Shown one piece after another: positions 24,943-33,044 of a stretch of DNA of 37,606 bases. A program made the position numbers and the translations under genes. Origin of the DNA: JBQTIU01 sp052387815 (GTDB taxonomy: Bacteria > Pseudomonadota > Alphaproteobacteria > CACIAM-22H2); contig JBQTIU010000060.1 in assembly GCA_052387815.1 (NCBI GenBank), positions 1-37,606 of the forward strand, written 5' to 3'. Every line of letters starts with the position of its first letter. Position 1 is the first letter of the stretch. The notes under the pieces were generated by a model that made no database searches, was not told the DNA's origin, and worked only from the letters and a program-made list of their open reading frames with translations.

Positions 24943-25398
24943 TTACCGCACGCTAACCCTCTTTACGGGCGATTTTTTCCTGGGCTCCGGCGGGATCGAA
25001 TAGGTCCCGGTCGCATGGGCTACCAGCTCGTCCTCGCCGACCGAATACAGCCCGACTTCCAATACCGCGAGGCGCTTTCCGAGCTTGAGGATTCCCCCGT
25101 CGGCCCGGATGTCCGCCGGTCCAGGCCGGCGCAGGAAGTTGATGTTGAAGTGGGTGGTGACCGCGGCCTCGACCCGGCCGATCAGGCACATCACGACGAC
25201 GTACATGGCGAAATCGGCAACCGCCATCAGCGCCGGTCTGGCGAGCGTGCCGCCGGGCCGCAGCCAATCGCGTTTGAACGGCAGGCGCACCACCGCCCGC
25301 CCGGGTTCGATGTTCTCGACCTCGAACCCCAGCGCCGCGGCCAAAGGCAGGCTGTCGCGGATGATCTCGTGGAGGTCGGCGATCGTGATCCGGCTCAT
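24943..25398 (-). CDS. PaaI-type hotdog thioesterase
   Basis: The 151-residue product has the hotdog fold of PaaI-like acyl-CoA thioesterases: GFEVENIEPGRAVVRLPF, then the helix region RPGGTLARPALMAVADFAMYV and TTHFNINFLRRPGPADI. These enzymes hydrolyse acyl- or aryl-CoA esters. The usual HGG...D pattern is replaced here by RPGGTLARPALMAVAD, in which a GG pair and the aspartate are kept. ATG 25398 is chosen; the frame remains open upstream but overlaps the divergent promoter region. It lies upstream of rplM on the same strand and diverges from the crotonase genes, consistent with CoA-ester metabolism. Confidence 0.85.
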   Translation of the reverse strand: MSRITIADLHEIIRDSLPLAAALGFEVENIEPGRAVVRLPFKRDWLRPGGTLARPALMAVADFAMYVVVMCLIGRVEAAVTTHFNINFLRRPGPADIRADGGILKLGKRLAVLEVGLYSVGEDELVAHATGTYSIPPEPRKKSPVKRVSVR

Positions 25399-25435
25399 CG
25401 GCCATATTCCTCCTTGCCGACCACGCGGGCTCTCT

Positions 25436-25451
25436 CTCATGTATACGTGAG
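25436..25451. promoter_or_regulatory. Palindrome in the thioesterase/crotonase divergent gap
   Basis: CTCATGTATACGTGAG is a 16-bp inverted repeat with seven of eight base pairs matching, centred on GTATAC. It lies between divergent starts at 25398 and 25496, where an operator would act on both genes. No regulator gene is adjacent, so the binding protein is unknown. Confidence 0.4.
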
Positions 25452-25495
25452 CCGGCGAGGATCGAGCCACTGGCAGCTTGAGCGGAGGCGATTCG

Positions 25496-26299
25496 ATGGA
25501 CAGCGTCAGCGTCGAAAAAAGCGGGCCGGTCGTCACCGTGATCCTCAACCGGCCCGAGGTTCGCAACGCCGTCGACCCCGAGACGGGTCGCAAGCTGGTC
25601 GATGCCTTCCTTGCCTTCGAGCGCGACGAGGGCGCGAGCGTAGCCGTGTTCCATGGCGCCCATGGCGCGTTTTGCGCCGGCGGCGATCTCAAGTCGCTGG
25701 CGGCGACGCGGGCCGAGGTATGGCTCGACGACTTGCAGTTCCCGAAGGACCGCCACGACCAGCCGCCGCCGGGGCCGCTCGGGCCTTCGCGGCTCGAGCT
25801 TGCCAAGCCGGTGATCGCCGCGGTCGCCGGACCGGCCGTCGCCGGCGGCATGGAATTGGCGCTGTGGTGCGACGTGCGGATCATGGAGGAAGACGCCTAT
25901 TTCGGGGTCTATTGCCGGCGCTGGGGCGTGCCGCTGATCGACGGCGGGACGGTGCGGCTGCCGCGGCTGGTGGGCATGGGCCGCGCCATGGAGATCATCC
26001 TCACGGGGCGCAAAGTGCCGGCGCGCGAGGCGCTCGCCATCGGCATGTGCGAGAAGGTCGTGCCCACGGGACAGGCCCGCCAGGCGGCCGAGGAGATGGC
26101 GCGCGAAATCGCGCGCTTCCCCCAGGAATGCGTGCGCGCCGACCGCAATTCGGTGCACCGGCAATACGGGCTGCCGATTCGCGAGGCGATGCGCCAGGAA
26201 TACGACAACGGCCTCTCCTGCCTGCGCAACGAGGGGGTCGCGGGGGCGACGCGCTTTGCGAGCGGCAAAGGGCGCCATGGCGACTACACGGATATTTGA
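25496..26299 (+). CDS. Enoyl-CoA hydratase/isomerase family protein
   Basis: The 267-residue crotonase-fold protein has the oxyanion-hole segments HGAFCAGGDLKSL (near residue 60) and AGPAVAGGMELALWCDVRIMEEDAYFG (near residue 110), followed by RWGVPLIDGGTVRLPRLVG. These fit the ECH family, which hydrates or isomerises acyl-CoA. The exact reaction cannot be set. ATG 25496 has GGAGG seven bases upstream; an upstream in-frame TTG at 25478 lacks such support. The second crotonase gene follows 69 bases later. Confidence 0.92.
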   Translation: MDSVSVEKSGPVVTVILNRPEVRNAVDPETGRKLVDAFLAFERDEGASVAVFHGAHGAFCAGGDLKSLAATRAEVWLDDLQFPKDRHDQPPPGPLGPSRLELAKPVIAAVAGPAVAGGMELALWCDVRIMEEDAYFGVYCRRWGVPLIDGGTVRLPRLVGMGRAMEIILTGRKVPAREALAIGMCEKVVPTGQARQAAEEMAREIARFPQECVRADRNSVHRQYGLPIREAMRQEYDNGLSCLRNEGVAGATRFASGKGRHGDYTDI

Positions 26300-26368
26300 G
26301 CCTTGCATTCCGGGGCCCGACGCTGCAAATACGCCCGTGATCGCATTGCAAGATCGACGGAGACGCCG

Positions 26369-27175
26369 ATGACCGCGCTTGCCCATGACAGCGCCGACGA
26401 ACCGGTCCTGTTGCGCCGCGACCGCGACGCCGTCGCCATGCTGACGCTCAACCGCCCGGCCCAGCGCAACGCACTGTCGGTCGCGCTGATGACCGCGATC
26501 GAGGCCGAGCTCGATCGGATCGCCGGCGATCGCGGCGTCCAGGTGGTGGTCCTCGCCGGCGCCGGCCCCAGCTTCTGCGCCGGCCACGACCTCAAGGAAA
26601 TGCGCGCCAACCCGGGCCGCCAGGCCTACGAAGCGTTGTTCGCCCAGTGCAGCCGCATGATGCTCGCCTTGACCCGCCTGCCCCAGCCGGTGATCGCCCG
26701 GGTCCACGGCGCGGCGAGCGCGGCCGGTTGCCAGCTGGTCGCCACTTGCGACCTCGCGGTTGCCGCCAAGGCGGCACGCTTCGCCACCTCGGGCGTCAAT
26801 ATCGGCCTGTTCTGCTCGACGCCGATGGTGGCGCTGGCGCGCAACCTCGGCCGCAAGCCGGCGATGGAGATGCTGCTGACCGGCGAGGCGATCGACGCCG
26901 AGACGGCGCTCGGCCTCGGCCTCGTCAATGAGGTCGTCGAGGACTCCGCCCTCGACCAGGCGGTGGCGGCGCTCGCCGCCAAGCTGGTCGCCAAGTCGCC
27001 GCTGACGCTCGCCATCGGCAAGCAAGCGTTCTACCGGCAAATGGATCTCGGCCTCGAGGCGGCCTACGCCTATGCCAGCGAGGTGATGACCCGCAACATG
27101 ATGGCCCGCGACGCCGAGAACGGGATCGACGCGTTCATCGCCAAGCGGCCGCCACCGCCATGGCAGGGCACCTGA
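26369..27175 (+). CDS. Enoyl-CoA hydratase family protein (ECHDC3-like)
   Basis: The 268-residue crotonase-fold protein has oxyanion segments GPSFCAGHDLKEM and VHGAASAAGCQLVATCDLAVA. The CAGHDLKEM...YEALFAQCSRMM pattern resembles the ECHDC3 branch. In this branch the canonical catalytic glutamates are not all conserved: the segment after GVNIGLFCSTPM lacks the usual glutamate position, so hydratase activity is uncertain. GGAG at 26359-26362 supports ATG 26369. It overlaps the CoA-binding protein gene by 16 bases, so these two are probably cotranscribed. Confidence 0.9.
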   Translation: MTALAHDSADEPVLLRRDRDAVAMLTLNRPAQRNALSVALMTAIEAELDRIAGDRGVQVVVLAGAGPSFCAGHDLKEMRANPGRQAYEALFAQCSRMMLALTRLPQPVIARVHGAASAAGCQLVATCDLAVAAKAARFATSGVNIGLFCSTPMVALARNLGRKPAMEMLLTGEAIDAETALGLGLVNEVVEDSALDQAVAALAAKLVAKSPLTLAIGKQAFYRQMDLGLEAAYAYASEVMTRNMMARDAENGIDAFIAKRPPPPWQGT

Positions 27176-27744
27176 GAGCCGCCAAGCGCCGGCTGCCGTC
27201 CCCGGCCGGCGGCCGCCGCCCCCGAGTGGATCACGGCGCCTACACCGACGCCTATCTGCGCGCCATCCTCGGCCGGGTCAAGACCATCGCCATGGTCGGC
27301 GCCAGCACCAACTGGAACCGGCCCAGCTATTTCGCGATGAAATACCTGCAGAGCAAGGGCTACCGCGTGATCCCGGTCAACCCCTCGGCGGCCGGCGAGA
27401 CGGTCTTGGGCGAGCGCGTCCATGCGCGCCTCGCGGACATCCCCGAGCGCGTCGACATGGTCGATGTTTTCCGCAACTCGGCGGCCGCCGGCAAGATCGC
27501 CGACCAGGCGATCGCGATCGGCGCCGGGGTGGTGTGGATGCAGATCGGCGTGTGCAACGACGAGGCGGCGCGGCGGGCCGAGGCGGCCGGTCTCGAGGTG
27601 GTCATGAACCGCTGCCCGAAAATCGAGTACGGACGCCTCCACGGCGAGCTGTCGTGGAGTGGGATCAATTCGGGGATCATCTCCAGCAAGCGGCCGCGCC
27701 CGCCCGGACTTGGGCGCATGACCCGCCGGGCGCGGCCGTGGTAG
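27160..27744 (+). CDS. CoA-binding domain protein (YccU-like)
   Basis: The 194-residue product has a Rossmann-type CoA_binding_2 domain: KTIAMVGASTNWNRPSYF, YLQSKGYRVIPVNPSAAGE, VDMVDVFRNSAAAGKIADQA and VVWMQIGVCNDEAA, ending with the family's MNRCPKIEYGRL. Function within the family is poorly known; CoA or a related nucleotide is the presumed ligand. The ATG at 27160 overlaps the preceding crotonase gene by 16 bases; a GTG at 27226 (VDHGAYTDAYL) is another possible start because the first 22 residues look unstructured. It is followed by metY after 40 bases. Confidence 0.88.
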   Translation: MAGHLRAAKRRLPSPAGGRRPRVDHGAYTDAYLRAILGRVKTIAMVGASTNWNRPSYFAMKYLQSKGYRVIPVNPSAAGETVLGERVHARLADIPERVDMVDVFRNSAAAGKIADQAIAIGAGVVWMQIGVCNDEAARRAEAAGLEVVMNRCPKIEYGRLHGELSWSGINSGIISSKRPRPPGLGRMTRRARPW

Positions 27745-27784
27745 AAGCGACCAGCCAGGATCCCCCAGCGACCCGAGGACGCCC

Positions 27785-29125
27785 ATGCCCGACGATGCCC
27801 GCAAGCCGCGCGAGATGGGCTTCGAGACCCGCGCCGTGCATGCCGGCGCGATGCCCGATCCCACCACCGGCGCGCGCAACACCCCGATCTATCAGACGAC
27901 GTCCTACGTCTTCCACGACGTCGATCACGCCGCCTCGCTGTTCAACCTCCAGACCTTCGGCTACATCTACAGCCGCATCACCAATCCGACCGTGGCGGTG
28001 CTCGAAGAGCGCATCGCCAGTCTCGAAGGCGGGCGCGGCGCGGTTGCGGCGGCCACCGGCCACGCGGCGCAACTGCTCGCGTTCTTCACCCTGATGGAGC
28101 CCGGCGACGAGTTCCTCGCCTCCCGCAATCTCTACGGCGGCTCGATCACCCAGTTCACCTACACCTTCAAGAAGTTCGGCTGGCACGTGCATTTCGTCGA
28201 CCCGCGCGAGCCGGAGAATTTCCGCAAGGCGCTCACCCCCCGATGCAAGGCGATCTTCATCGAGAATCTCGCCAACCCGGGCGGCATCGTCGTCGACATG
28301 GAGCCCGTCGCCGAGATCGCGAACAAGGCCGGCATCCCGCTCATCGTCGACAACACGCTCGCCACGCCCTATCTGTGCCGGCCGTTCGAATGGGGGGCCG
28401 ACATCGTCATCCATTCGATGACCAAGTTCCTGTCGGGCCACGGCACCTCGATGGGCGGCGCGGTCGTCGAATCGGGGCGCTTCGACTGGCTCAAGAGCGA
28501 CAAGATCAAGACCATGACCCAGCCCGAGCCCGCCTACCACGGCCTCAACTTCGCCGAGACCTTCGGCGATTTCGGCTACACCATGAAGACCCGGGCGGTG
28601 GCGCTGCGCGACCTCGGGCCAAGCATGGCGCCGATGAACGCGTTCCTGATCATCACCGGCATGGAGACGCTGCATCTGCGCATGGAGCGCCACGTGGCGA
28701 ACGCCCGCCGGGTCGCCGAATTCCTCGAGGGCCATCCGGCGGTCGCCTGGGTATCCTATGCGGGCTTGAAGTCGAGCCCGTATTACAAGCTCGCCAAGAG
28801 ATACATGCCGCGGGGCGCGGGGTCGGTGTTCACCTTCGGCGTCAAGGGCGGCTGGGAGGCGGGCGTGAAAGTCGTCGAGGGGGTCGAGCTGTTCTCGCAT
28901 CTTGCCAATATCGGCGACACGCGCTCGCTCATCATCCACCCGGCCTCGACCACGCACCGGCAGTTGACCGAGGAGCAGCAGGTCCGGGCCGGCGCCGGGC
29001 CGGACGTGGTCCGCCTATCGATCGGCATCGAGACGGCCGAGGATCTGATCGCCGACCTCGACCAGGCGCTGCGCCTGGCGAGCCCGAAAGCGCCGGCCAA
29101 AAAGAAGGTCCGCCAGCCCGCCTGA
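27785..29125 (+). CDS. metY: O-acetylhomoserine sulfhydrylase / aminocarboxypropyltransferase
   Basis: The 446-residue Cys/Met-metabolism PLP enzyme makes homocysteine from O-acetylhomoserine and sulfide. The Schiff-base lysine is Lys214 in IHSMTKFLSGHGTSMGG. The substrate region FGYIYSRITNPTVAVLEERIA and the C-terminal NIGDTRSLIIHPASTTHRQL are diagnostic. The length is that of the MetY rather than the shorter MetZ/MetB group. The C-terminus ends in a lysine-rich tail. GAGGACG lies upstream of the ATG. It converges with an MFS gene only six bases beyond its stop. It can use homoserine made by the hom product in this window after acetylation. Confidence 0.93.
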   Translation: MPDDARKPREMGFETRAVHAGAMPDPTTGARNTPIYQTTSYVFHDVDHAASLFNLQTFGYIYSRITNPTVAVLEERIASLEGGRGAVAAATGHAAQLLAFFTLMEPGDEFLASRNLYGGSITQFTYTFKKFGWHVHFVDPREPENFRKALTPRCKAIFIENLANPGGIVVDMEPVAEIANKAGIPLIVDNTLATPYLCRPFEWGADIVIHSMTKFLSGHGTSMGGAVVESGRFDWLKSDKIKTMTQPEPAYHGLNFAETFGDFGYTMKTRAVALRDLGPSMAPMNAFLIITGMETLHLRMERHVANARRVAEFLEGHPAVAWVSYAGLKSSPYYKLAKRYMPRGAGSVFTFGVKGGWEAGVKVVEGVELFSHLANIGDTRSLIIHPASTTHRQLTEEQQVRAGAGPDVVRLSIGIETAEDLIADLDQALRLASPKAPAKKKVRQPA

Positions 29126-29131
29126 GCCGGC

Positions 29132-30337
29132 CTACTCCGCCGCCGCGGCCACGGGCCGCACCAAGGCGGCCGGGCGCTGCTCGCCCGGCAAGAGGCTCGC
29201 CGCGAGGCCGATGAGGACCGCGACCGATCCCAGGATTACGAACAGCCAGAAGAAGCCGCCCAGCCGATCGTGGATGACGGCGACCAGCGGGATCGCCACC
29301 GCGGCGATGCCCAGGGCCAGCGCGAATTTGATGCCGTAGGCGGTCCCCCGCCATTTGCCGGGGGTGTAGAGCGCCAAGAGACTGTTCTCGGCCGGCAGCG
29401 CCGCGACGTTGAGGAACACCATGGCGGCGGAGGCCGCGAGCAGCGGCCATCCTTCGAGCATCGCGGCGAGGAACAGCACCGGCGCCTGGATCGCGAACAC
29501 GCCGACATAGACACGCTTCATGGCGAAGCGGTCGGCGAGCCACCCGCCCAAGTACTGGGCCAGCCCGGCGATGAAATAGACGACCATCACCAGCGTCCCC
29601 GCCCCGAACGCGCCGCCGCCGGTCCACTCCGGCATCCGCTCGGCGAACAGCTTGGGCAGGACCACCATGAAGGTCATTCCGATCAGCCCGACGCCCGTCA
29701 TGGTGAAGCTCAGCACGATGAATGCCCGCACGGCGCTGCCGCGCGGCGGCTCCGGACGTGGCGCGAGATCGACCTTGGTGTCGGCGACATGACCGAGCCG
29801 CCAAGCGAGCGCGAGGGCAATCCCGAGCACGACCGCGGCCGCGCCCGGGACGATGAACGCCGCGCGCCATGAAATGAGGTCGCTGAGCGCGCCGGCGATG
29901 AACGGCCCGAGCGCTACGCCCACCGCCCCGAACACGCCGTTGGCGCCGAGCGCGCGGCCGCGATTGACCGCCGTGCGGATGATCCAGGCCATGCCGACCG
30001 GGTGATAGATCGACGCGAACAGGCCGACGAGCGCCAGACCCAACGCCATCTCGAGGGGGCTCCCAGCGAACCCGGTCAACACCGCGGCGGCGCCCGAGCC
30101 GATGAAAAAGACGACCATCATGCCGATCATCGACCAGCGGTCGCCCAGCCAGCCCGCAGGCAGAGCGGCGGCGCCGAACAGGATCTGCCCGGCCAGCATC
30201 AGCGCAATGAGCTCGCCGTAGGACATTCCCCAGCTCGCCTCGAGCGCCAGAACCACGGTCGGATAAAGCAGCGTCAGGACATGCGAAAAGCTATGCCCGA
30301 CATTCGAAAAACTTTGGGCGAGCGCGCGCGAGCTCAC
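29132..30337 (-). CDS. Major facilitator superfamily transporter
   Basis: The 401-residue product has about twelve membrane segments with a charged middle loop (around LGHVADTKVDLAPRPEPPRG). The loop 2-3 motif appears as AGWLGDRWSMIGM, and its repeat in the second half as GGWLADRFAMKRVY. It resembles fosmidomycin-resistance-like or general sugar/drug efflux MFS proteins; the substrate is unknown. The start is GTG 30337, whose GTGA overlaps the cutA stop codon. This gives a cutA-MFS operon with coupled translation. Confidence 0.88.
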   Translation of the reverse strand: MSSRALAQSFSNVGHSFSHVLTLLYPTVVLALEASWGMSYGELIALMLAGQILFGAAALPAGWLGDRWSMIGMMVVFFIGSGAAAVLTGFAGSPLEMALGLALVGLFASIYHPVGMAWIIRTAVNRGRALGANGVFGAVGVALGPFIAGALSDLISWRAAFIVPGAAAVVLGIALALAWRLGHVADTKVDLAPRPEPPRGSAVRAFIVLSFTMTGVGLIGMTFMVVLPKLFAERMPEWTGGGAFGAGTLVMVVYFIAGLAQYLGGWLADRFAMKRVYVGVFAIQAPVLFLAAMLEGWPLLAASAAMVFLNVAALPAENSLLALYTPGKWRGTAYGIKFALALGIAAVAIPLVAVIHDRLGGFFWLFVILGSVAVLIGLAASLLPGEQRPAALVRPVAAAAE

Positions 30338-30675
30338 GTCTCGCCCGAAACGTTCTGCGGCGCCGTGGTTTCGTCGGCGAGCCAGGCAAGATAGGCCGGG
30401 TTGCCGCCCTGGATCGGCAGGGCGATGACGCAAGGGACGGTATAGCTGTGCAGCGCCTTGACCTTGGCGATCGCAGGTTCGACGAGTGCGGCCCGGGTCT
30501 TGGCGATCAGCACGACTTCGTTGTCGCGGACGATCCTGCCCTGCCACCAATAGACCGATTCCATGCCGTCGATCAGGTTGGTGCAAGCGACGAGTCGCGC
30601 CTCGACCAGCGCATCGGCGATCTTGCGCGCCTCTTCCCGGGTCGGAACGGTCATGTAGAGCAAGCGGTATTCCAT
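30334..30675 (-). CDS. cutA: Divalent-cation tolerance protein CutA
   Basis: The 113-residue product matches the small trimeric CutA1 family: YMTVPTREEARKIADALVE, LVACTNLIDGMESVYWWQG and NEVVLIAKTRAALVEPAI, then VKALHSYTVPCVIALPIQGG. It is a ferredoxin-like fold protein linked to copper and other divalent metal tolerance, although its molecular role remains debated. ATG 30675 starts at the usual place. No Shine-Dalgarno sequence precedes it. The only promoter-like pair upstream would place the RNA start almost at the ATG, so the message could be leaderless. Confidence 0.95.
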   Translation of the reverse strand: MEYRLLYMTVPTREEARKIADALVEARLVACTNLIDGMESVYWWQGRIVRDNEVVLIAKTRAALVEPAIAKVKALHSYTVPCVIALPIQGGNPAYLAWLADETTAPQNVSGET

Positions 30676-30682
30676 CGGGCGA

Positions 30683-30710
30683 AGAATACCCGAAATCGGG
30701 CCGCGGGCAA
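30683..30710 (-). promoter_or_regulatory. Candidate cutA promoter with internal palindrome
   Basis: On the minus strand TTGCCC (30710-30705) and TATTCT (30688-30683) are separated by 16 bases; each matches four of six consensus positions. The spacer includes CCCGAAATCGGG, with five-base inverted arms, a possible operator. The -10 box ends only eight bases before the ATG, implying little or no leader. Confidence 0.35.
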
Positions 30711-30716
30711 CCGGTC

Positions 30717-30745
30717 TTGGCGGGTTGCGCGAACTCGCGTAAAGT
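30717..30745 (+). promoter_or_regulatory. Candidate promoter for the 30777 small gene and MFS gene
   Basis: TTGGCG (30717-30722) and TAAAGT (30740-30745) are 17 bases apart, each four of six consensus bases. They lie 30 bases upstream of the ATG at 30777, on the opposite strand to the cutA promoter. The support is sequence match and position only. Confidence 0.35.
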
Positions 30746-30776
30746 TGCGGCGCATCGAGAGGCGAGTGCTTGACCC

Positions 30777-31115
30777 ATGGGCCCTCCCGCCGACCCGATC
30801 CCGTTGCGACCCCGGCCCGCCGCGTTGCCGGCAGGCGAGCCGGCCGCACCCGCGCCGAGCGGGCGGCCGCGCGGCCTGCCCGCTTCGCCCAGCGAGCCGA
30901 CGCCAGTACAGCGCGCCTGGCTCAAGCGCGGTCTCGACCAGGCCGGCGGCAAGCTGCCGCTGTTCGATGCCGACGGCAAGCGCGTCGATCCGCGCACCAT
31001 CCGGTCATGCGTCGAGCACGGTTGGGCCGAGCCGTGGTTCGCCAACCCCCTGAAACCCGACTGGCTCGTTTGCCGCCTCAGCGAGTCCGGCCGCAGGATC
31101 GCGGCCGGGGATTGA
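30777..31115 (+). CDS. Small protein of unknown function
   Basis: The 112-residue product is not recognised. Residues 1-43 are rich in proline, alanine and arginine and look disordered. The rest (PTPVQRAWLKRGLDQAGGKL, then IRSCVEHGWAEPWFANP and SESGRRIA) looks like a small helical or winged-helix domain, with a single ESGRR-like end seen in DNA-binding wings. Coding status is supported by protein-like composition in the C-terminal part, by the promoter upstream and by an MFS gene starting three bases after its stop. A DNA-binding role is only a guess. Confidence 0.65.
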   Translation: MGPPADPIPLRPRPAALPAGEPAAPAPSGRPRGLPASPSEPTPVQRAWLKRGLDQAGGKLPLFDADGKRVDPRTIRSCVEHGWAEPWFANPLKPDWLVCRLSESGRRIAAGD

Positions 31116-31118
31116 AGA

Positions 31119-32348
31119 TTGGGCAACGTCGCGCCGCCCGCGGGGTTCCAGCGCAAAATCCTCGCCTGCTTCCTGCCCTTCGCCGCCGGATACTTCTTGA
31201 GCTTTCTGTTCCGCACGGTCAACGTCGTGATCGGACCCGACCTCCTCGCCGAGTTCGGGCTCGACGCGAGCGGACTCGGCGTCCTGACCGGCGCCTATTT
31301 CGCCGCCTTCGCGCTGTTCCAGCTGCCGGGCGGTGTCCTGCTCGACCGCTTCGGGCCGCGCCGTGTCGTGGCCGCCATGCTCGTCGCCGCGGCGATCGGC
31401 GCCCTCGTGTTCGCCCTCGCCGGCACGGTCTTGGGCCTGGCGGCCGGACGGGCGCTGATCGGGCTCGGCGTGTCGTGCTGCCTGATGGCCGCGTTCAAGG
31501 CCAACGTGCAGTTCTGGCCGCACGACCGTTTGCCGTTGATGAACGGCTGGATCATGGCCTTCGGCGGCCTCGGCGCCGCAGCCGCCACCCTGCCGCTCGA
31601 ATGGCTGCTCCTCGTGAGCGATTGGCGGAGGATCTTCGCCGGCCTCGCCGGCGTGACCGTCGTAGTTTCCGCCTACATCCTGCGCGCGGTTCCCGAGCAA
31701 GGGGGCAGTGCGTCCGGCCTCGGCGAGTCGCTCGCCGGGCTCGCCCGCATCTATCGCGCGCCCGAGTTCTGGCGCGTGGCCCCGGTCGCGATCAGCGCCC
31801 AGGCCGGTTTGTTGGCGTATCAAGGGCTGTGGGCGGGCCCCTGGCTCAGCGACGTCGCCCTATTCGAGCGCGAGGCGGTCGCGGCGACGCTGTTCCTCAT
31901 CCAGGTGGGCATGATGGCCGGGTTTCTATTGACCGGAATCGTCGCCGACCGCCTGGGCCGGGCCGGCATTCGCCCGGCCACGGTCATGGCCTGGCTCATC
32001 GGCCTGTTCTTGGCGGTGCAGGCGCCGCTGGCGCTCAATTACACGGGCGCCAGCGCCCTGTTGTGGCCGCTGTTCGGCGTGCTCGGGACCGGATCGGTGG
32101 TGTGCTTCGCCTATCTCACCCAAAGCTTTCCCGCCGAGCTCGCCGGCCGGGTCAACACCGGGCTCAATTTCCTGGTCTTCAGCGCCGCGTTCCTCGCGCA
32201 GTGGGGCGTGGGCGCGATCATCGATCTGTTCCCGCCGGCCGCGGCCGGTTTCTCGCCCGCCGGCCATCGCGCCGCCTTCCTCATCGTCCTGGCGCTCGAG
32301 GCCGCCGGGTTCGGCTGGTTTCTGTGGCCCCGGCGGCCGCGCGGTTGA
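31119..32348 (+). CDS. Major facilitator superfamily transporter (second)
   Basis: The 409-residue product has about twelve membrane segments. The loop motif GGVLLDRFGPRRV sits between helices 2 and 3, as in MFS proteins, and a matching TGIVADRLGRAGI appears in the second half. The helices AGRALIGLGVSCCLMAAFKA and WPHDRLPLMNGW resemble nitrate/anion-type or general MFS carriers; no substrate can be named. The start is probably TTG 31119, three bases after the small gene; no ATG lies before the first helix. It is not closely related to the MFS protein at 29132-30337. Confidence 0.88.
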   Translation: MGNVAPPAGFQRKILACFLPFAAGYFLSFLFRTVNVVIGPDLLAEFGLDASGLGVLTGAYFAAFALFQLPGGVLLDRFGPRRVVAAMLVAAAIGALVFALAGTVLGLAAGRALIGLGVSCCLMAAFKANVQFWPHDRLPLMNGWIMAFGGLGAAAATLPLEWLLLVSDWRRIFAGLAGVTVVVSAYILRAVPEQGGSASGLGESLAGLARIYRAPEFWRVAPVAISAQAGLLAYQGLWAGPWLSDVALFEREAVAATLFLIQVGMMAGFLLTGIVADRLGRAGIRPATVMAWLIGLFLAVQAPLALNYTGASALLWPLFGVLGTGSVVCFAYLTQSFPAELAGRVNTGLNFLVFSAAFLAQWGVGAIIDLFPPAAAGFSPAGHRAAFLIVLALEAAGFGWFLWPRRPRG

Positions 32349-32423
32349 TCCGGCGCGAGGGTGGTCGTGTATGCTGCGGCGCCGAGATTCGCGCAGCGAC
32401 AGCCAACCATGGAGCAGGGAGCG

Positions 32424-33044
32424 ATGCTGAAGATATACGGCCGGAGCAATTCCTCGAACGTGCAGAAAGTCCTGTGGGCCTGCGAGGAACTGCGGGTTCC
32501 CTTCACCCGCGAGGATGTGGGCGGCGCGTTCGGCAAGAACCGCGAGCCCGCCTACCTCGCGCTCAATCCCAACGGGCTGGTGCCGACGATCGACGACGAC
32601 GGGTTCATCCTCTGGGAATCCAACGCCATCGTACGCTACCTCGCGGCCAAGCACGGCCAAGGTGGGCTGTGGCCGGCCGACCCGCGCCAGCGCGCCGCGG
32701 CCGACCGCTGGATGGACTGGCAGGCAAGCACCGTCAGCCCGGCCATCTTCCCGCTGTTCTACCAGCTCGTCCGCACGCCGGCCGACCGGCGCGACCAGGC
32801 GGCGATCGAAGCCGGGCGCGAGAAGACGATCGCGGCCTTAACCATCCTCGACGCCCAACTCGCCAACACCGAGTACGTCGCCGGCGGCGCGCTCACCATG
32901 GGCGACATTGCGCTCGGCATCGCCGCCCATCGCTGGTTCGCCTTCCCGATCGAGCGGCCGGAACTGCCGCATCTTGCGGCCTGGTACAAGCGGCTGGCCG
33001 AGCGTCCCGCCTACCGCAAGCACGTGATGCAACCGCTCACCTGA
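32424..33044 (+). CDS. Glutathione S-transferase family protein
   Basis: The 206-residue product begins with a thioredoxin-fold domain: LKIYGRSNSSNVQKVLWACE, where the serine pair in SNSSNV takes the glutathione-activating position, and then NPNGLVPTIDDDGFILWESNAI, which binds the gamma-glutamyl group. The helical C-terminal domain follows with a typical TMGDIALGIAAHRW end. GST enzymes conjugate or reduce electrophiles; this is a theta/beta-like type. ATG 32424 is chosen because GGAGCAGGGAG lies just upstream; an in-frame ATG at 32409 is possible. Its last eight bases overlap the end of the convergent DMT transporter gene. Confidence 0.92.
   Translation: MLKIYGRSNSSNVQKVLWACEELRVPFTREDVGGAFGKNREPAYLALNPNGLVPTIDDDGFILWESNAIVRYLAAKHGQGGLWPADPRQRAAADRWMDWQASTVSPAIFPLFYQLVRTPADRRDQAAIEAGREKTIAALTILDAQLANTEYVAGGALTMGDIALGIAAHRWFAFPIERPELPHLAAWYKRLAERPAYRKHVMQPLT

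Noticed and set aside
32345..32375. TTGATC and TATGCT as a GST promoter
   Set aside because: The spacing is 19 bases and both boxes are only four of six; chance matches at this level are common.
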